This document shows positions 46,749-58,795 of a stretch of 64,000 nt of DNA, piece by piece. The notes under the pieces were generated by a model that was given only the letters and a program-made list of their open reading frames with translations, had not been told where the DNA came from and searched no databases. Both the position numbers and the translations under genes were made by a program. Position 1 is the stretch's first letter. Every line of letters starts with the position of its first letter. The DNA lies in the NCBI RefSeq assembly GCF_013368755.1, contig NC_049565.1:806001-870000 (forward strand). The letters run 5' to 3'. This stretch comes from Talaromyces rugulosus (taxonomy: Eukaryota > Ascomycota > Eurotiomycetes > Eurotiales > Trichocomaceae).

Positions 46749-47332
46749 TGAAGGATGTCGACGCTCTTGATGATAGGTGATCTGGTCACCAAAAGGACCC
46801 ACTGCAAAGTGCGTATGCGTATGTCTGTAGCCAATTACGGTTTATAATACTTTTTTTTGCCTGATTTATGTGGCATTGTGCCGGCTCCACTGCATATTGC
46901 TTTTATTTTTAATGGTTTTCGCTCAGCAACTCGGTAGATTTATCCTAAGATCGCCCCCGGGTTTTGCGTGCTCTGATTGGTGTATCCACAAATTAGACGT
47001 TATCCTTTATCAGAAGACACTTTTTTCCTATTTAATAGTATATATATAGTGACCATGAGCTGTTACGATTTTGTAAATAAGAGCAGCGCGCTACGCCCCC
47101 CTCGATGATCCGTTCTTGTGCACATTGTTCAACACCCATAATTCCTGGAAAGAGCATGGCAGATGATATTGATATTTATAAATCCTGGTTCATACCCGTT
47201 GCTTTTTATACGTATTATTAGCGAGAATGATTGTTATATTTTATTTCAAAGTGCTTGTCGGTCCACCTGAATAAGCTCATCTTTCAGTAATCGATTACGC
47301 CGCTCTTTATCTGTCTCACATAACCCTAGGAA
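46749..47332. other. Intergenic
   Basis: AT-rich, nothing recognised. Confidence 0.5.
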
Positions 47333-48432
47333 TCAAGCTTCCTTGCTAGTCCAATATTTATCCAAGAACTCTCTCATCCTAATTGGCTGTACCTCTGGAA
47401 AGCGATCATTGAGCCTGTTCTCTTTGGGCAAGTCAAACGCTCGATTCACAACGAGTCGAGCCACCATCAGTGTGATTTCCTTTTGCTCCTCAACTGAGTA
47501 GGTTGTGTCACTAGGCATGGGCGGAATGGTCAAATCACCCGAGTTGACTTTCTCAGCGGTGTCATATGTCACTTTGAATTTCGTACCTATAAAAAAAATG
47601 AGAATGCTTCGGAAGTAGCAATAATTAATACTGGTCTCACTCACCGATGATTTCCTCGGCCATCTTTAGAATCTGATTGTATGAAACTTGGTCTCCTACC
47701 AACACACTGAACTCAGGCCAGTCGTCCGTGTCAAGAATCTTGACCAGGTAATCTGTCATGTCGTGCGAGTAAGTCATGCAAATTGGATCATTTCCGTCAC
47801 CCGGGATAACAGCTTCGCGTTTGGCGATGTTGATTCCGAAGGTGATTGGAATCAGAGTACTGGGGGCGTGCGGCATGCCCCAATAATCCATGAAGAGACC
47901 CTGCGCGATCCGAGTGTACTGCAGGGAGCTTTGCCTGAGTCTGGTCGCCGAAGCTTGCAATAAATCCACGACGGCATCTAGACGGGGGCGACTGAGATAA
48001 TTTATTATCAACATGAAGTTCCAAGGCTTCCGGGGTGCTTACTCTGCTGGTTGGATGAAGAGGAATTCACTTGGCACGAATCGTTTGGTGTTTTTGGCAG
48101 CTTCAGCAGCGTCGATCAGGTTCAGTTGGCCTTGACTCGCCTCCTCAGAGACCAGAACGATGGTAGATATGACAGTATGGACGTTGAAAGCTTCCAGTGT
48201 CTTTGTCATGGACGCAACATCGGCGTAGTTGACTTGCACAGACTGGACTTTAGGCAGCGACGGATTCGATGTTGGCTGCTTATCAGATCAGTGCTCATTC
48301 CTTGTATGAAGGCCGAATATGTCTCACCTTGCGAGAAAAGGTGATGACCTGATATTTGGGCTCCTGGGCTAGTCTCTCAACGATAGTTTTTCCAACACCG
48401 CCAGACCCACCAGCAACAGCAATTACAGTCAT
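47333..48432 (-). CDS. NmrA-like / isoflavone-reductase-like NAD(P)-binding protein
   Basis: Four exons join in phase: 48432-48328, 48275-48043, 47991-47645, 47586-47333 (312 aa), introns 51-58 bp. The N-terminus MTVIAVAGGSGGVGKTIVER is the atypical-SDR dinucleotide fold (GxxGxxG). VQVNYADVASMTKTLEAFN, KRFVPSEF and the later FGINIAKREAVIPGDGND follow the NmrA-like order. Family members are either redox sensors such as NmrA or reductases of phenolic or secondary metabolites. The catalytic Lys of reductases is not evident at the usual place, so a sensor role is possible. No neighbouring biosynthetic core gene. Confidence 0.85.
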
Positions 48433-49432
48433 ATTCGCTGATGAAATGCTTGATAAAATTTTTGATGCAAAAATGTTTAGCTTTGGATATATTTAAGAAT
48501 AAGGAACTATATTCAAGATTAGTCGTGCAAGATATGGAATTTATAGTTGGGCCCAAACCAGAGGATCGATAGAAACAAAGTAACGATACGAAGCTCGAGT
48601 ACCTAAAATGATCTGAAATCAGCACTTTTTGAGCTGGATTATTAATTAAAGTAGCATTACCAACATGGGTCTAAAAAATGGACAAAGCTGGGCAACGCTG
48701 GGCAAAGGACGCCTTAAGTATGATGTCATATATCTAATCCGTCACTTTTGAATACTTGCCAAACTCAAAGTTGTCATTTCTGCAGCCAATTTACGAGGGC
48801 AATCCTCGGTATTTCAAGGCCCTCATTATCACAAGTGTTTTTGCTAATTGGTCAAGTCTTCAGCAAGTCAAGTCGATGCGACTATCCAACACAAGTATAA
48901 ACTTCAGACTATACTTGATTGGTTTCAAAGTAAACAACCCCGCATCAATACTTAACTACATAAACATTATGACTAAGCCGCAAGCGAAGATTCGTCTAGA
49001 CGACTCCGGCATCATGTCAACATTCATAACATCGGCAGCATGGGGAGCAGGCCGACCAAGCCCATTGTCATGGCTGACGGCTCCTGCCGGTCAGGCTTGG
49101 CAGTACATCACGTGCGCAGGTCTATCTATATGTCGGAAAATGGTTATTCCACGGTTCTAAAATGAACCAATCAGAATGCTCGACCCTTTACTATATGACT
49201 TACTCTTCAACCATGATTATTTTACTAGGTTCAACACCTAATCATACAAATCAAACAGATCATACAAATCAACTGAATGATCTAGCGGAAAAATTACACA
49301 TGTTTTGGGTATAAATTTGTTGTGCTTTTATGTATTTAGTTTCAGACCTTCAGACCTCCCTAATATCAATTTTTGTTTGTATTGTTTGCATCCTGCACCA
49401 ATAAGAATTCCGACACTATAACTAACTAGTTA
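48433..49432. other. Intergenic
   Basis: An open frame at 48756-49160 (134 codons) shows no motif and is probably chance. Confidence 0.4.
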
Positions 49433-49706
49433 TGTCAACCTTCAGGGTGCTTACTAACCAAATCAGTCCCAATTCGTCACTAGGCAGCTTATCCTGCTTG
49501 GGAACGTAATTCGCTGATCCCCCTGAATTAATTGGAATTATGCGATTGGATCAAACCACTGAGGAAACGCCTATATAAACCGATCCAATTGCCATGTAAA
49601 TTAGAATTCCATGCTCATAGATTTGACTTTTGACACATATTTTTACCCCCAATTTGCACCGTTTCCGAGCTATTATTAAGTAGTGCCAAGATCCCGAAGT
49701 TCGACA
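49433..49706 (+). mobile_element. Solo LTR, 274 bp
   Basis: TGTCAACCTTCAGGGTGCTT at the start, a TATA box (CCTATATAAACC) in the middle, and TTCGACA at the end: TG..CA with inverted TGTC/GACA ends. A second copy lies inverted at 52003-52280 with about 85 percent identity by eye. No internal retroelement domain between them. Confidence 0.75.
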
Positions 49707-49753
49707 TCCATATCACGTGATACAATCGCTCGCACGGTCGGGCCAAGTCACCT

Positions 49754-49993
49754 ATGGATGGCGTATGGCGAAACTTCGACGGAGCAAAGAATGTTGTTAG
49801 TTATCAGGCTCTGAGTCGTGAGGAAATCACAGAGGTCCTGAATGTTTTCCCCAAATCCATGAGACAAAATCTTGCAAAGAAGTTGGAAGGAGTTGATGGA
49901 CGAGATGTCATGGATATCGAGCAACTGCTACATCCTGGGAAGGATCTCATGCCAAAATTTGATGAAGAAAATGGGGGCCAAATCAAGCAATAA
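49754..49993 (+). CDS. Small unknown protein (doubtful)
   Basis: A 79-codon frame with ATG in reasonable context, acidic-amphipathic (SREEITEVLNVFPKSMRQNL, then LEGVDGRDVMDIEQLLHPG). The composition looks more protein-like than random, and it starts 47 bp after an LTR. No family recognised; may be a fragment of a larger gene. Confidence 0.3.
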   Translation: MDGVWRNFDGAKNVVSYQALSREEITEVLNVFPKSMRQNLAKKLEGVDGRDVMDIEQLLHPGKDLMPKFDEENGGQIKQ

Positions 49994-50589
49994 ATTACAT
50001 CAGCCAAACCCATTTAAAGCGCGAATATTTGTGGTCTTAAATTGACAAAAAATATACGATTGATCATATCTTCTAGTAACGGTATTAGTTCGTCTACATG
50101 AAAGTTCTCTTACAGTACATTGATATTATTGTACCGAATTTTACATAACATTATATTCTGTCTGCGCCACAGAGATTGCCACAACACCTCATCTTGTAAT
50201 GTTACACAGATTATCCACTTGTGATCTGTATGTCTCAGCTCAGAAATGAGGGGTTAATATGTAAACAGTAATAATCATATGAGGTATTTAATGAAAATCT
50301 GTCTATGCAATCTTTGGGTACCCGCGAGAAAATTTAGAAAACCCGCCCCAAACCCGCGTTTGGCGAGGTCTAGTTGGAACTATAGATTAGGCTACGTAGT
50401 TAACTTACATGCGGACATAACGGCATTTAAAAGGCAAACTCCGCTCTGCATATAGCAGTAGTTCCCCAGGGACGGTGTACAAAATTACCAACATCGGATA
50501 TAAGCTTGGGGTCCGGTATATAAAAGCATATTCGTCCCTGAATTCTAACTTCTCCGGCACCACTGCATCACACAATTCTGATCAACTTC
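49994..50589. other. Intergenic, promoter of the SDR gene
   Basis: Nothing recognised. Confidence 0.5.
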
Positions 50590-51511
50590 ATGATGAGTAC
50601 CCCCAAAACCTGGCTTATCACCGGTGCATCGTCTGGTTTGGGAGCTGCACTTGCCGAAGCAGCGCTTAAAGTGGGACACAAAGTGATCGCCACAGCCCGT
50701 AACATCACCACAGCAGCCGAAGCCAACCCTCAAATCTCCAGTCTTGGCGGCCACTGGATTGAGCTTGATGTGACGAGCCCGGACACCGCAAAGAAAGTAG
50801 AAGACGCAGTTCAAGAAGCCGGTGGCGTTATTGATGTCGTTATCAACAATGCCGGATACTCGCTGCTGGGCAGTATTGAGGATATGAGCGACTCGGAAAT
50901 CGAAACCCAATTCAGCACGAATGTCTACGGCCCCGTTCGTGTGTTGAAGGGCGTGCTGCCTTTTATGCGAGCGAGCAAGTCTGGGACTGTCGTCAACATT
51001 AGTAGCAGTGCTGGTATTGATGGGCTGCCTACTTGTGCGATATACGCTGGTACGAAGTTTGCACTTGAAGGTGAGTGTATACTATTGAAGACCTTCAAAT
51101 GAAACAACTCGACTAAAAAAAGCATATACAGGGATGTCTGAAAGTCTAGCCAGAGAGCTAGCACCATTTAACATCCGAGTACTCATTGTTGAACCGGGTT
51201 CACTTCGAACAAACTTTTGGTCTGCATATGTCGAGCCCGCCGCTGGCATGAACAAAGGCTACACCGACACACCCCTCGACAAGACTCTCCAGCTTTTCAA
51301 ATCGAACACAGGATCTCAACCGGGCGATGCCGTCAAATGTGCCGCGAGGATCCTTGAAGTTGTGGACGGTGTTGGCATGGGGTCTGGGAAACAGGATTTG
51401 CTTCGATTGCCACTTGGGCCGGATTGTTATAAACGCTTCCAGACTAAAATAGACTACTTGCAGGAGAATTTACTCGCCACGAAGGACATTGCGCATTCCA
51501 CTACTTATTGA
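50590..51511 (+). CDS. Classical short-chain dehydrogenase/reductase
   Basis: Exons 50590-51070 and 51132-51511 (61-bp intron, GTGAGT..ACAG) give 286 residues; a second ATG directly follows the first. Motifs: TGASSGLG (NAD(P)-binding, residues 11-18), ARN after strand 2 suggesting NADP preference, LDVTS, NNAGYSLLG (86 on), ISSSAGIDG (catalytic Ser) and YAGTKFALEG (Tyr152, Lys156). PGSLRTNFW follows as in the family. The cofactor and redox role are well supported; the substrate (ketone/alcohol) is unknown. It lies alone between two oppositely oriented LTR copies. Confidence 0.9.
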
Positions 51512-52002
51512 CCGCTGTTTCAATGTTGGTTGTGCCTAGTAGAGACTAGAAGGCAACTTGAATCATACTTCTTCTTCTTCAATTCATAGACTGACCCAGC
51601 TGCCCTAGTGGCAGCTATGCAGCGTTCATCTATAAATACAAGCGTTCCTGCTTCATATAGCTTAGTAATGCTTGGAAAGTAGGAAAGATATAAAAACAAG
51701 ATAACTAGTACTAATAAGGCTTAGTAACCTATGCTTATTAAAGCTTACAGGATTGTTAATATAAGTAGTAATGTTGCTGTAAGGATTCTTCAATAGCTGC
51801 TAATGAGGCTTAATAGGTTAAGGAGAAGCAAATAAAGAAAAAAAGTAATAAACAACCAGCTTATAAAATTGTCTACTATGACTGAACAGTAGACATACTA
51901 TCATTATAATATCCTACAAAGATGAAATAGTGATTCTCATGGTAATGTAATAGTGATTGTTCTAAAAAAGAAGCTATCTAGTGAGTGAGCGGTCTTATAT
52001 AG
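51512..52002. other. AT-rich intergenic
   Basis: Strongly AT-rich with repeated TAATAAGGCTTAGTAA-like words; may be mutated transposon sequence. Confidence 0.4.
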
Positions 52003-52280
52003 TGTCGAACTTCGGGATCTTGGCACTTGCTTAATAATATGGCGGAACCGGTGCAATTTGGGGGTAAAAAGATGTGTCAAATTGATGTTATCTAGGAGCA
52101 TGATATTCTAATTTACATGACAATTTGATCGGTTTATATAGACGTTTCCTCAGTAGTGTGATCCTAGTGGTGCAATTCCAATTATAATAGGGGGATCAGC
52201 GAATTACGTTCCCAAGCAGGATAAGCTGCCTAGTGACGAATTGGGACTGATTTGGTTAGTAAGCACCCTGAAGGTTGACA
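52003..52280 (-). mobile_element. Solo LTR, inverted copy
   Basis: Reverse complement of the LTR at 49433-49706 with scattered changes and small gaps; ends TGTCGAAC and GGTTGACA on the plus strand. Confidence 0.75.
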
Positions 52281-52720
52281 TGGACATTTAAATCTATCCC
52301 ACAACCTCCATCAGTCGAAGCCTAATTTTTGAAATTTCTCCACCACCACTGAGCTATTTGGCTCAGACTGTGTATCAGGCTATTCACCAGCTCTCAAGGC
52401 ATCGTCTGGTACCAAGGAAGCATGGCGAGTAGCCAGATTGCGCCACAGCTGGGTCTCCAGCCGCCAACCATACGCGACCACGCGATCCAACTTGAAGCAG
52501 ACATACGCGCCTTGCAAGCATATCGAGTCAACCCTCTAGGCAAAAATCGCACACCGAGCTGGAATATTATCGAACCGCTACTGGAAAATAGCATATTCAT
52601 TCTGATTCAAGATCCAAGGCCGCAAGCCCGTGCCACGAATTTAAACTCACGGTCATTACGATAGACTCTTAATGAAAAGTACTCATTAGCATACATTATT
52701 TAAAATTCACCATCCTCTAT
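52281..52720. other. Intergenic with one doubtful frame
   Basis: An 80-codon frame at 52422-52664 (RDHAIQLEADIRALQAYR) has no family I can name. Confidence 0.35.
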
Positions 52721-53161
52721 TCAGTCATCCCAGTTCCATTCTTCATTGATTATACATGTAAGGACTGCCCTTACACCAGAAAGATCACCAGCTCAAACCA
52801 GATAATTGCGTATCACAGGAGGCCACTCACTCCGCTGGTGAATTGCTTGTAAGATATTCTCAACAGAGAAGACAATATTTAACTCTAGACAGTCACATAC
52901 GCAGGAAAATATGTTAGTATATCCATAACGAATCAATTTATTCATTTTAAAATTTTGTTAGACATCGTAAGCGGCATATCCAAACCAGAACTTAATATCC
53001 AAGACCCAGTACTGGCCATCATCTAATAGAATATCATATATTGTTCCGGCTTGGTCGAGCAACACCAGCTTCATCCATAGCGAGAGAAATCCTTCAATAT
53101 ACTAACCACAAGTGCATCTGTACTTTAGGCGATAGATAAAGAGGTCTAAGTCTTCTCCCAT
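52721..53161 (-). pseudogene. Decayed gene of unknown family, three in-frame stops
   Basis: A single minus-strand frame of 147 codons reads convincing protein throughout: MGEDLDLFIYRLKYRCTCG, stop, then WMKLVLLDQAGTIYDILLDD and GQYWVLDIKFWFGYAAYDV, stop, then YTNIFSCVCDCLELNIVFS and ENILQAIHQRSEWPPVIRN, stop, then AGDLSGVRAVLTCIINEEW. Stops are TAG, TAA and TGA, with no frameshift. The run of coherent sequence on both sides of each stop argues for a recently dead gene. I do not know the family. Confidence 0.6.
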
Positions 53162-53545
53162 GCGATCAGTATTAAGCAAGGAGAGGCACTCTATTACACA
53201 AAAAGAAAACCTTGAAAGTCATCTGATACATGCAGATTTCCCATCAAGACGTTCTCTTTGTTCGTGTATCTTCAAGGAAATCTTTAAGCACATCCAGAGG
53301 AGAATCCCCATTTATATCACGCGTTGTCTTCCATGTAATTAAAATAATTTAATACATTATCTGGTTTTTTTAAGAGGCAAATAATATCAGAACTATAAAT
53401 AGACTAAAAACTATAGACTAGCCTACTTAAGGAAGACTTTAACACGCATTTATTTATTAAAATAGCAATAGAAAGACTCAGATTTTTCAACAACCCCCCT
53501 GCTAAGAATAGAGCTTGAAGTAAAAATACTATGTATAATTTTTCG
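53162..53545. other. AT-rich intergenic
   Basis: Nothing recognised; on the minus strand it precedes the pseudogene. Confidence 0.4.
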
Positions 53546-53592
53546 TAGTGGGTCCGTTGGAAATCTAAAGGATATTTCCAACGGACCCACTA
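53546..53592. terminator. Perfect 19-bp hairpin just after the ENA gene
   Basis: TAGTGGGTCCGTTGGAAAT at 53546-53564, loop CTAAAGGAT, and the exact reverse complement at 53574-53592. It starts 49 bp after the ENA stop codon on the gene's 3' side. It may end or stabilise the transcript, or be a miniature element; the function is inferred from position only. Confidence 0.55.
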
Positions 53593-53640
53593 GAACGGGT
53601 AGTATCCGGGTCGGCTTGTCCAGTCTAATCATGTATGTGC

Positions 53641-56600
53641 TTAAACTTGAGTACCGGCATCGACCTTTGCTCGAAGTTCGTGACGACGAAAGTAGATTCT
53701 CTTCGCCCATTTCCAAGTTTCAGCCCCGAGAAAAAATAGAAAGGCCTCAACAAACACAACGCCCCATTCCCAAGAAATTCCCGTATGTTTGAAAACGTCA
53801 TGATTGATGACAGGTATATAAAGGGTAGGGAAAATCGTCACGAACCCGGCAATAATTGCCCAAAAGAGGAATTTGTTACGCCAGACATCATGAAACCACT
53901 GAGTAAAATACTGTTTGGACCCCGGCTGCATACGCAAAAATGATCGGCGCATGTCAACCATTTCCCAAGCCAGAAATAGGGCAAACCAGGTAAGGCAAAC
54001 AAAGGTAGTAGCACGAGCACGAAAGACCAAGTCGCATTCAGCACTGTACGATCTATTGCAGCCATGGCCAAGGTTTCCATCACCAAATCCCCACATCACC
54101 AAGGAGAAAGCAGTAAGGCAAAGAGAGGCCATCCATAAGCCATAGACGCCAATATCGATGATTACTTCCCATGTGAAGATACCTTGTTTCTAAGAATGTT
54201 AAGTTACAGAAATAGATCAAAAGGGAGGGAGTGGAACCTTACACTTTGGGGTGGGCGATCCATGATATTGGCAGTAGCAACCTCCATTCCAAGGCCCATA
54301 TCAGGCAAACCAGAAGTGATCATGATAATCCACAAGATCTCGACCGGTGTCAGCGGAAATACTGATTGCCTATCTTGATCCTTAAAAGCAAGACCAATCA
54401 ACAGAGTACATGCCTGAGCTATATTCTCTGACAAAAGATGAAGGACGAATTTTTGAATATTGTCAAAGATGCGTCGTCCTTCTTCAACGGCGTTGAGAAT
54501 GGAGGCAAAGTTGTCGTCTGTCAGAATAATATCTGATGCATCTTTGGCAACATCCGAACCGTTCTGACCCATAGCAATGCCAACGTCTGCGTGTTTTAAC
54601 GATGGAGAATCATTCACCCCGTCTCCTGTCATTGCCACAAAGTGGCCACGACGGTGAAGTGCATTGATCATTCGAACTTTGGTCCGTGGAGCACACCGAG
54701 CAATCACAAGAGGCAACGTAGGCAAAGCGTCAATTTCGTCCTCAGCCAGGCGGTCGAAGTCACTAGCAGTCATCACCATTGCGTCGGCCACATTTTTCGC
54801 GACACAGCCGAGGTCGACAGGTAATATTCCGACCTGCTGAGCGATGGCCTTGGCGGTTCCAACATGGTCTCCTGTCACCATATGTACCGAAATGCCAGCT
54901 TTGTGGCAGGTCTTAATGGACGTTTTGGTCTCCGGCCGAGGAGGATCGTAGATACCAACTAAACCTAAAAAGCATAGATCTTTCTCGACCTCACTTCGAC
55001 TGGGCTCTAAATCATTGAATGGTTTAGTATCGGTGGCATAGGATTTACTACCAAAGGCAAGAACCCTCAATCCAAGTTGAGCAAGTGATTCCATGTTTTC
55101 AAGAATGAATTGACGGTGGACGTCGGTCAGTAATACTGGCTCCGCGTTTTTCTCCCAGGTAATCGTAGTGCAAGCGTCAAGCACACGTTCTACTGCGCCC
55201 TTGGTAAAGACGGCGAGAGACTCTTCCATTTTAGCGAGTTTTCCGAAGATAACCGACATCAGCTTGACATCGGAATCGAAGGGAAACTCAGACTTGTGGT
55301 GCCATAGCGCATCAGGACCGGTTGTCCATCGGTCGCGGTTCCAATCAAAGCGAGAGGCGAACACTTGAATGGCGATCTCAGTAGGCTCACCCCGTGCGTG
55401 CCATTCGCTCCGTCCGGATTCGGCTCGGTAAACATGGGCTAAATTCGCCATAGAAGCAACGTTGAGGATTTCTTCCAAACATTCATTGTTTGATAAGAGA
55501 TCAGTATAAGTGGCTGGATCCCTACTTTCAGCTTCCTCGAACGACAGTTCAATCGGGGCTTTATCAACAAAGAATATGTCGCCCAGTGTTGGGTTGAAGG
55601 GTTCGGGTGAAGGGCTTATTGAATAAGTCCCGTAGCTTGGAATCCATGCCCTCTTTACAACCATCTTGCCCTGAGTCAAGGTGCCAGTCTTGTCGGAGCA
55701 TATATTGGTGACAGCTCCTAGGGCTTCCAGAGAATCAAGTTTACGGACGATAACATGACGCTGTGCCATTCGTTTTGTTCCTACAGCCATAGTTATAGTC
55801 AATACCACCACCAGACAGGCTGGAATCATGCTTAAACCGGTGGCAACTGCATAGAGGATGACTTCTTTGTTGTTGCTCCAGAGATTTGCACTCATCACAA
55901 CAATAGCGAACAAAACTGCTACACCGAAGAGCATGATGGCCAATTTGGAGAGCTTTCTTTGTAATAAGGTACCAACGTTGACGCCCAGGAAGCGACCGAT
56001 AGCATCCGTAACAGTTAATGTCCAAGCCTGAAGATGCCAACGCTTTTTTGTCGCTCCTTCCTCGGTGCGTTTAACCGGTCGGCGCTTCGACCCGCTCTCC
56101 TGTAGCGCAGCAGCGATTTGTCCAACTTCTGTGGTCATACCTGTCGCGATAACGGTGCCACGTGCCCGGCCCTTTGTCACTGTGCTGGAACTGTAGGCAA
56201 TGTTCAAACGATCACCAGGGCCAGTGTCTTCCTTGAAAGTAGTTTCAGCTATCTTGTGAACAGGAAGAGACTCTCCAGTTAAGAGCATTTCATCGGTTTC
56301 GAAATTCACTGCCTCAACTAGCCTGAGAAAAAAAAAGCCCTAGGTTAGCATAATATATCAACAGGAGACAAAGGCAGCTCACCTCAGATCTGCCGGCACC
56401 GTGTTACCGGTTTTTAACTCCACCATATCCCCTGGAACGATGTCGGCAGTTGGGACGACATTTGTCTGTCCATCTCTCGACACAGTACCAGTTGGCGAAG
56501 TTAATGAATGCAAAGACTCCATAGTTTTCTCTGCGGCATATTCTTGGACGAAACCGACAACGATATTGAGCCCGACAACAGCCGCGATCACTCCGCCTTC

Positions 56601-56973
56601 TATCCAAGATTGAATACCAAAACTAACTGCCATGGCCAAAATTAACACCTGTATATTCGAAAAATTCGGATCAGATCAAGAGTTCTCATTTAAGAATATA
56701 CTTGGGGTGACCAAGAATGGGCCGCTTAACTAGCATCATTGCGTTGGCTATTTGACGCAAGAGAATCTTGGCAATCGATACGCCTTCGCCTTCGTCCAAT
56801 TTGTTGGGACCGTACGTTTGAAGGCGCTTGTCGGCCTCATCCCCGGTCAATCCATCCTCCTTCCTGGTAAAGAGCTGCCGAAGCACTTCTTCGATTGAAA
56901 GACTGTGGGCAGGCGCAGACAACTGGACGCTGCCTGAGTTGAGGTCGGCTTTGAGAGATTCTTTGTTGGTCAT
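53641..56973 (-). CDS. ENA: ENA-type P-type ATPase (Na+/K+ export, type IID)
   Basis: Four exons join in phase: 56973-56731, 56648-56383, 56322-54243 and 54189-53641 (1045 aa), the family length. Motifs in order: N-terminal cation-ATPase domain (LTGDEADKRLQTYGPNKL), TGES (185-188), MIPACLVVVLTITMAVGTKR as helix M4, CSDKTGTLT with phosphorylated Asp near 380, FTKGAVERVLDAC, MVTGDHVGTAKAIA, and MTGDGVNDSPSLKHADVGIA. PVDLGCVAKNVADAMVMTA is the insertion typical of fungal ENA pumps. These plasma-membrane pumps expel Na+ (and K+, Li+) at high pH or salt. An ATG at 57033 would add 20 residues. No defect seen. A TRK K+ transporter fragment lies 1.8 kb away. Confidence 0.93.
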
Positions 56974-57917
56974 GATCTCGTAGTAGAATAAGCGTTCGAA
57001 TTTGACTAAAAAAAGATGTCGAAAGATAAACATTCACTACACACAGCACTACTAAATTAGAAAAGAACCATTGTAGATGGAATTCTCCATTTTAAGTATC
57101 CAACAACAGAAATATCGAAACTGACGCCAAGAGTATGTTATCATCCGAATGTCTGGGCGTGAAAAAAAAAAAAAAAAGGGTCTAGCTAAATTTTGGAAAT
57201 ACGTAACGCCAAGTAGGGGATTATTTTTTCCAAAAAAAACCCCCCGATACGCCAAGAGGTCTATTACGCTCGCTATAGGCCTATGACGTGACTATAATTC
57301 ATTCATTGCCATTTTCCGCCGGAACCAGAAATCCGTACACGTCATCGAATATAGAATGGTGGTGGCGGACATTGCCAAGGACTTGGCAAATGCTCCGCCC
57401 TTCGTGCCATGAAATCTAGAGTGGCGGAACTCCGCCCTTCCTAGTTGGACGAAAAGTCATTAATGTCTTTTTCACGTGCGAGTTTTAATTGCAAATGACA
57501 AATGCCAAGGGTACCAAGAACTGGCAATCCAATAGGGTTGTTAAGACTGTGGGAAGAGTGAGTGCTATGTCATTGCACGGTATATTCATTGGTATCACGA
57601 GGTAATCGGACAAACGATCAAGAAAAGCTACTACTACATTGCGGATTGATAAAAGGCAGATTCTGTTGACGGAGTTCGCACTACGAATTTGTACTCTCAC
57701 CATAAGAGGATGTCGGTTGCTTCTTGTGATTGATGGGTTTGACTGGATCGCATGCTGCTGCAATTTCCGCGGCAGTATTTATCTTGTCCGCTATAGTTTT
57801 CTTTCCCATGTATGTGATACTATTCCGGTTACTTACTTCTAATACCTGACTTCGACTTCTGCGCATGTTTGATGGCATAATGATATTTGTAATAGATACA
57901 TCGCTTGGCGAGACCGG
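56974..57917. other. Shared divergent promoter region
   Basis: Between the ENA gene (minus) and the RING gene (plus). Includes an A15 run near 57163 and no gene I would support; a minus-strand frame at 57681-57944 overlaps the RING start and is probably chance. Confidence 0.5.
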
Positions 57918-58403
57918 ATGAGACAGCGTCGTCTTTGTTCGCACATCAAGATAAATGTACTAGACGGCGACATTCATCCTGCTCTCAGACACCCTTTACA
58001 GCGCTTTGATCAGTGGTTTAAAGAGACAAGACGAGAAGGTCGAGTAGTCTCTCACTATGAAATATGGTAAGTTTCCTTTTATCTTAATGTTATATCTTTT
58101 TCTCATCTCCATTGTTGACCAATATAATAACACTAATTTAAATGACTGAACATTAACCTTTTATATAACAGCGTAATGTGTTATTTGCCGCTACAGTCTC
58201 CCGTCGACCTACGTCAACCACAGCGTGCACAGTTGCGTGGACCCGTAATCAGGGATTTAGAAAATCCCGATATAAGTGATACCTCTGTATTGGTCCATCG
58301 GAAATGCAAAAATGCGTTTCATCATGCATGCCTAGCATCATGGCTGTCTCATGGAAATTGGTCTTGTCCTATTTGTCGCTGCTCCTTGTTAGGAAGAAAA
58401 TAG
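57918..58403 (+). CDS. Small RING-type zinc finger protein
   Basis: Exons 57918-58066 and 58172-58403 (105-bp intron, GTAAGT..AACAG) give 126 residues. The first exon ends just before the RING: the join creates CVMC, the first Cys pair, followed after about 41 residues by CKNAFHHACLASWL and SCPICRC. Metal positions C3, H5, C6, C7 and C8 are present, but the His expected two residues after C3 is Asn. RING proteins act as ubiquitin E3 ligases with an E2 partner; short ones like this are common and uncharacterised. The loop is slightly longer than usual. Activity is uncertain because of the missing ligand. Confidence 0.7.
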
Positions 58404-58795
58404 GAATATCTCGGTATATACAGTGATCAAATCGCAACCCTAGCATGTCTAAGATGAGTACTGGTATGCTGTAAAAATGGAATTATTGTAAGCCCTGAGG
58501 AGAGTTTGAGAAGAACATAAGATCTAGAGTGGCTGTAGAACATCGACAAACTGCCATGTTCAGATATTACTCTAATGTAATATCAACAGAATTAAAACTA
58601 TTTAACACAACATCTTAACATAAGATAACGAATAAGGTCCAGTAATTCTCAAAAGGTAGGGATTACACAAAAGCATGCAAGTCTGAACTCATACTCAGTG
58701 TGGGATGTTTATCTGAGTCCTATACATATAGCTTCGACTAACAAGGCACTTCTCTGGCTTTTTGATGGCACCCGCCCAACTTGAGTGTGGTCTTC
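58404..58795. other. Intergenic
   Basis: Between convergent genes; nothing recognised. Confidence 0.5.

Noticed and set aside
49433..52280. Single DNA transposon with 275-bp inverted ends
   Set aside because: Ends are TG..CA with an internal TATA box, i.e. LTRs; no target duplication around the pair and no transposase.
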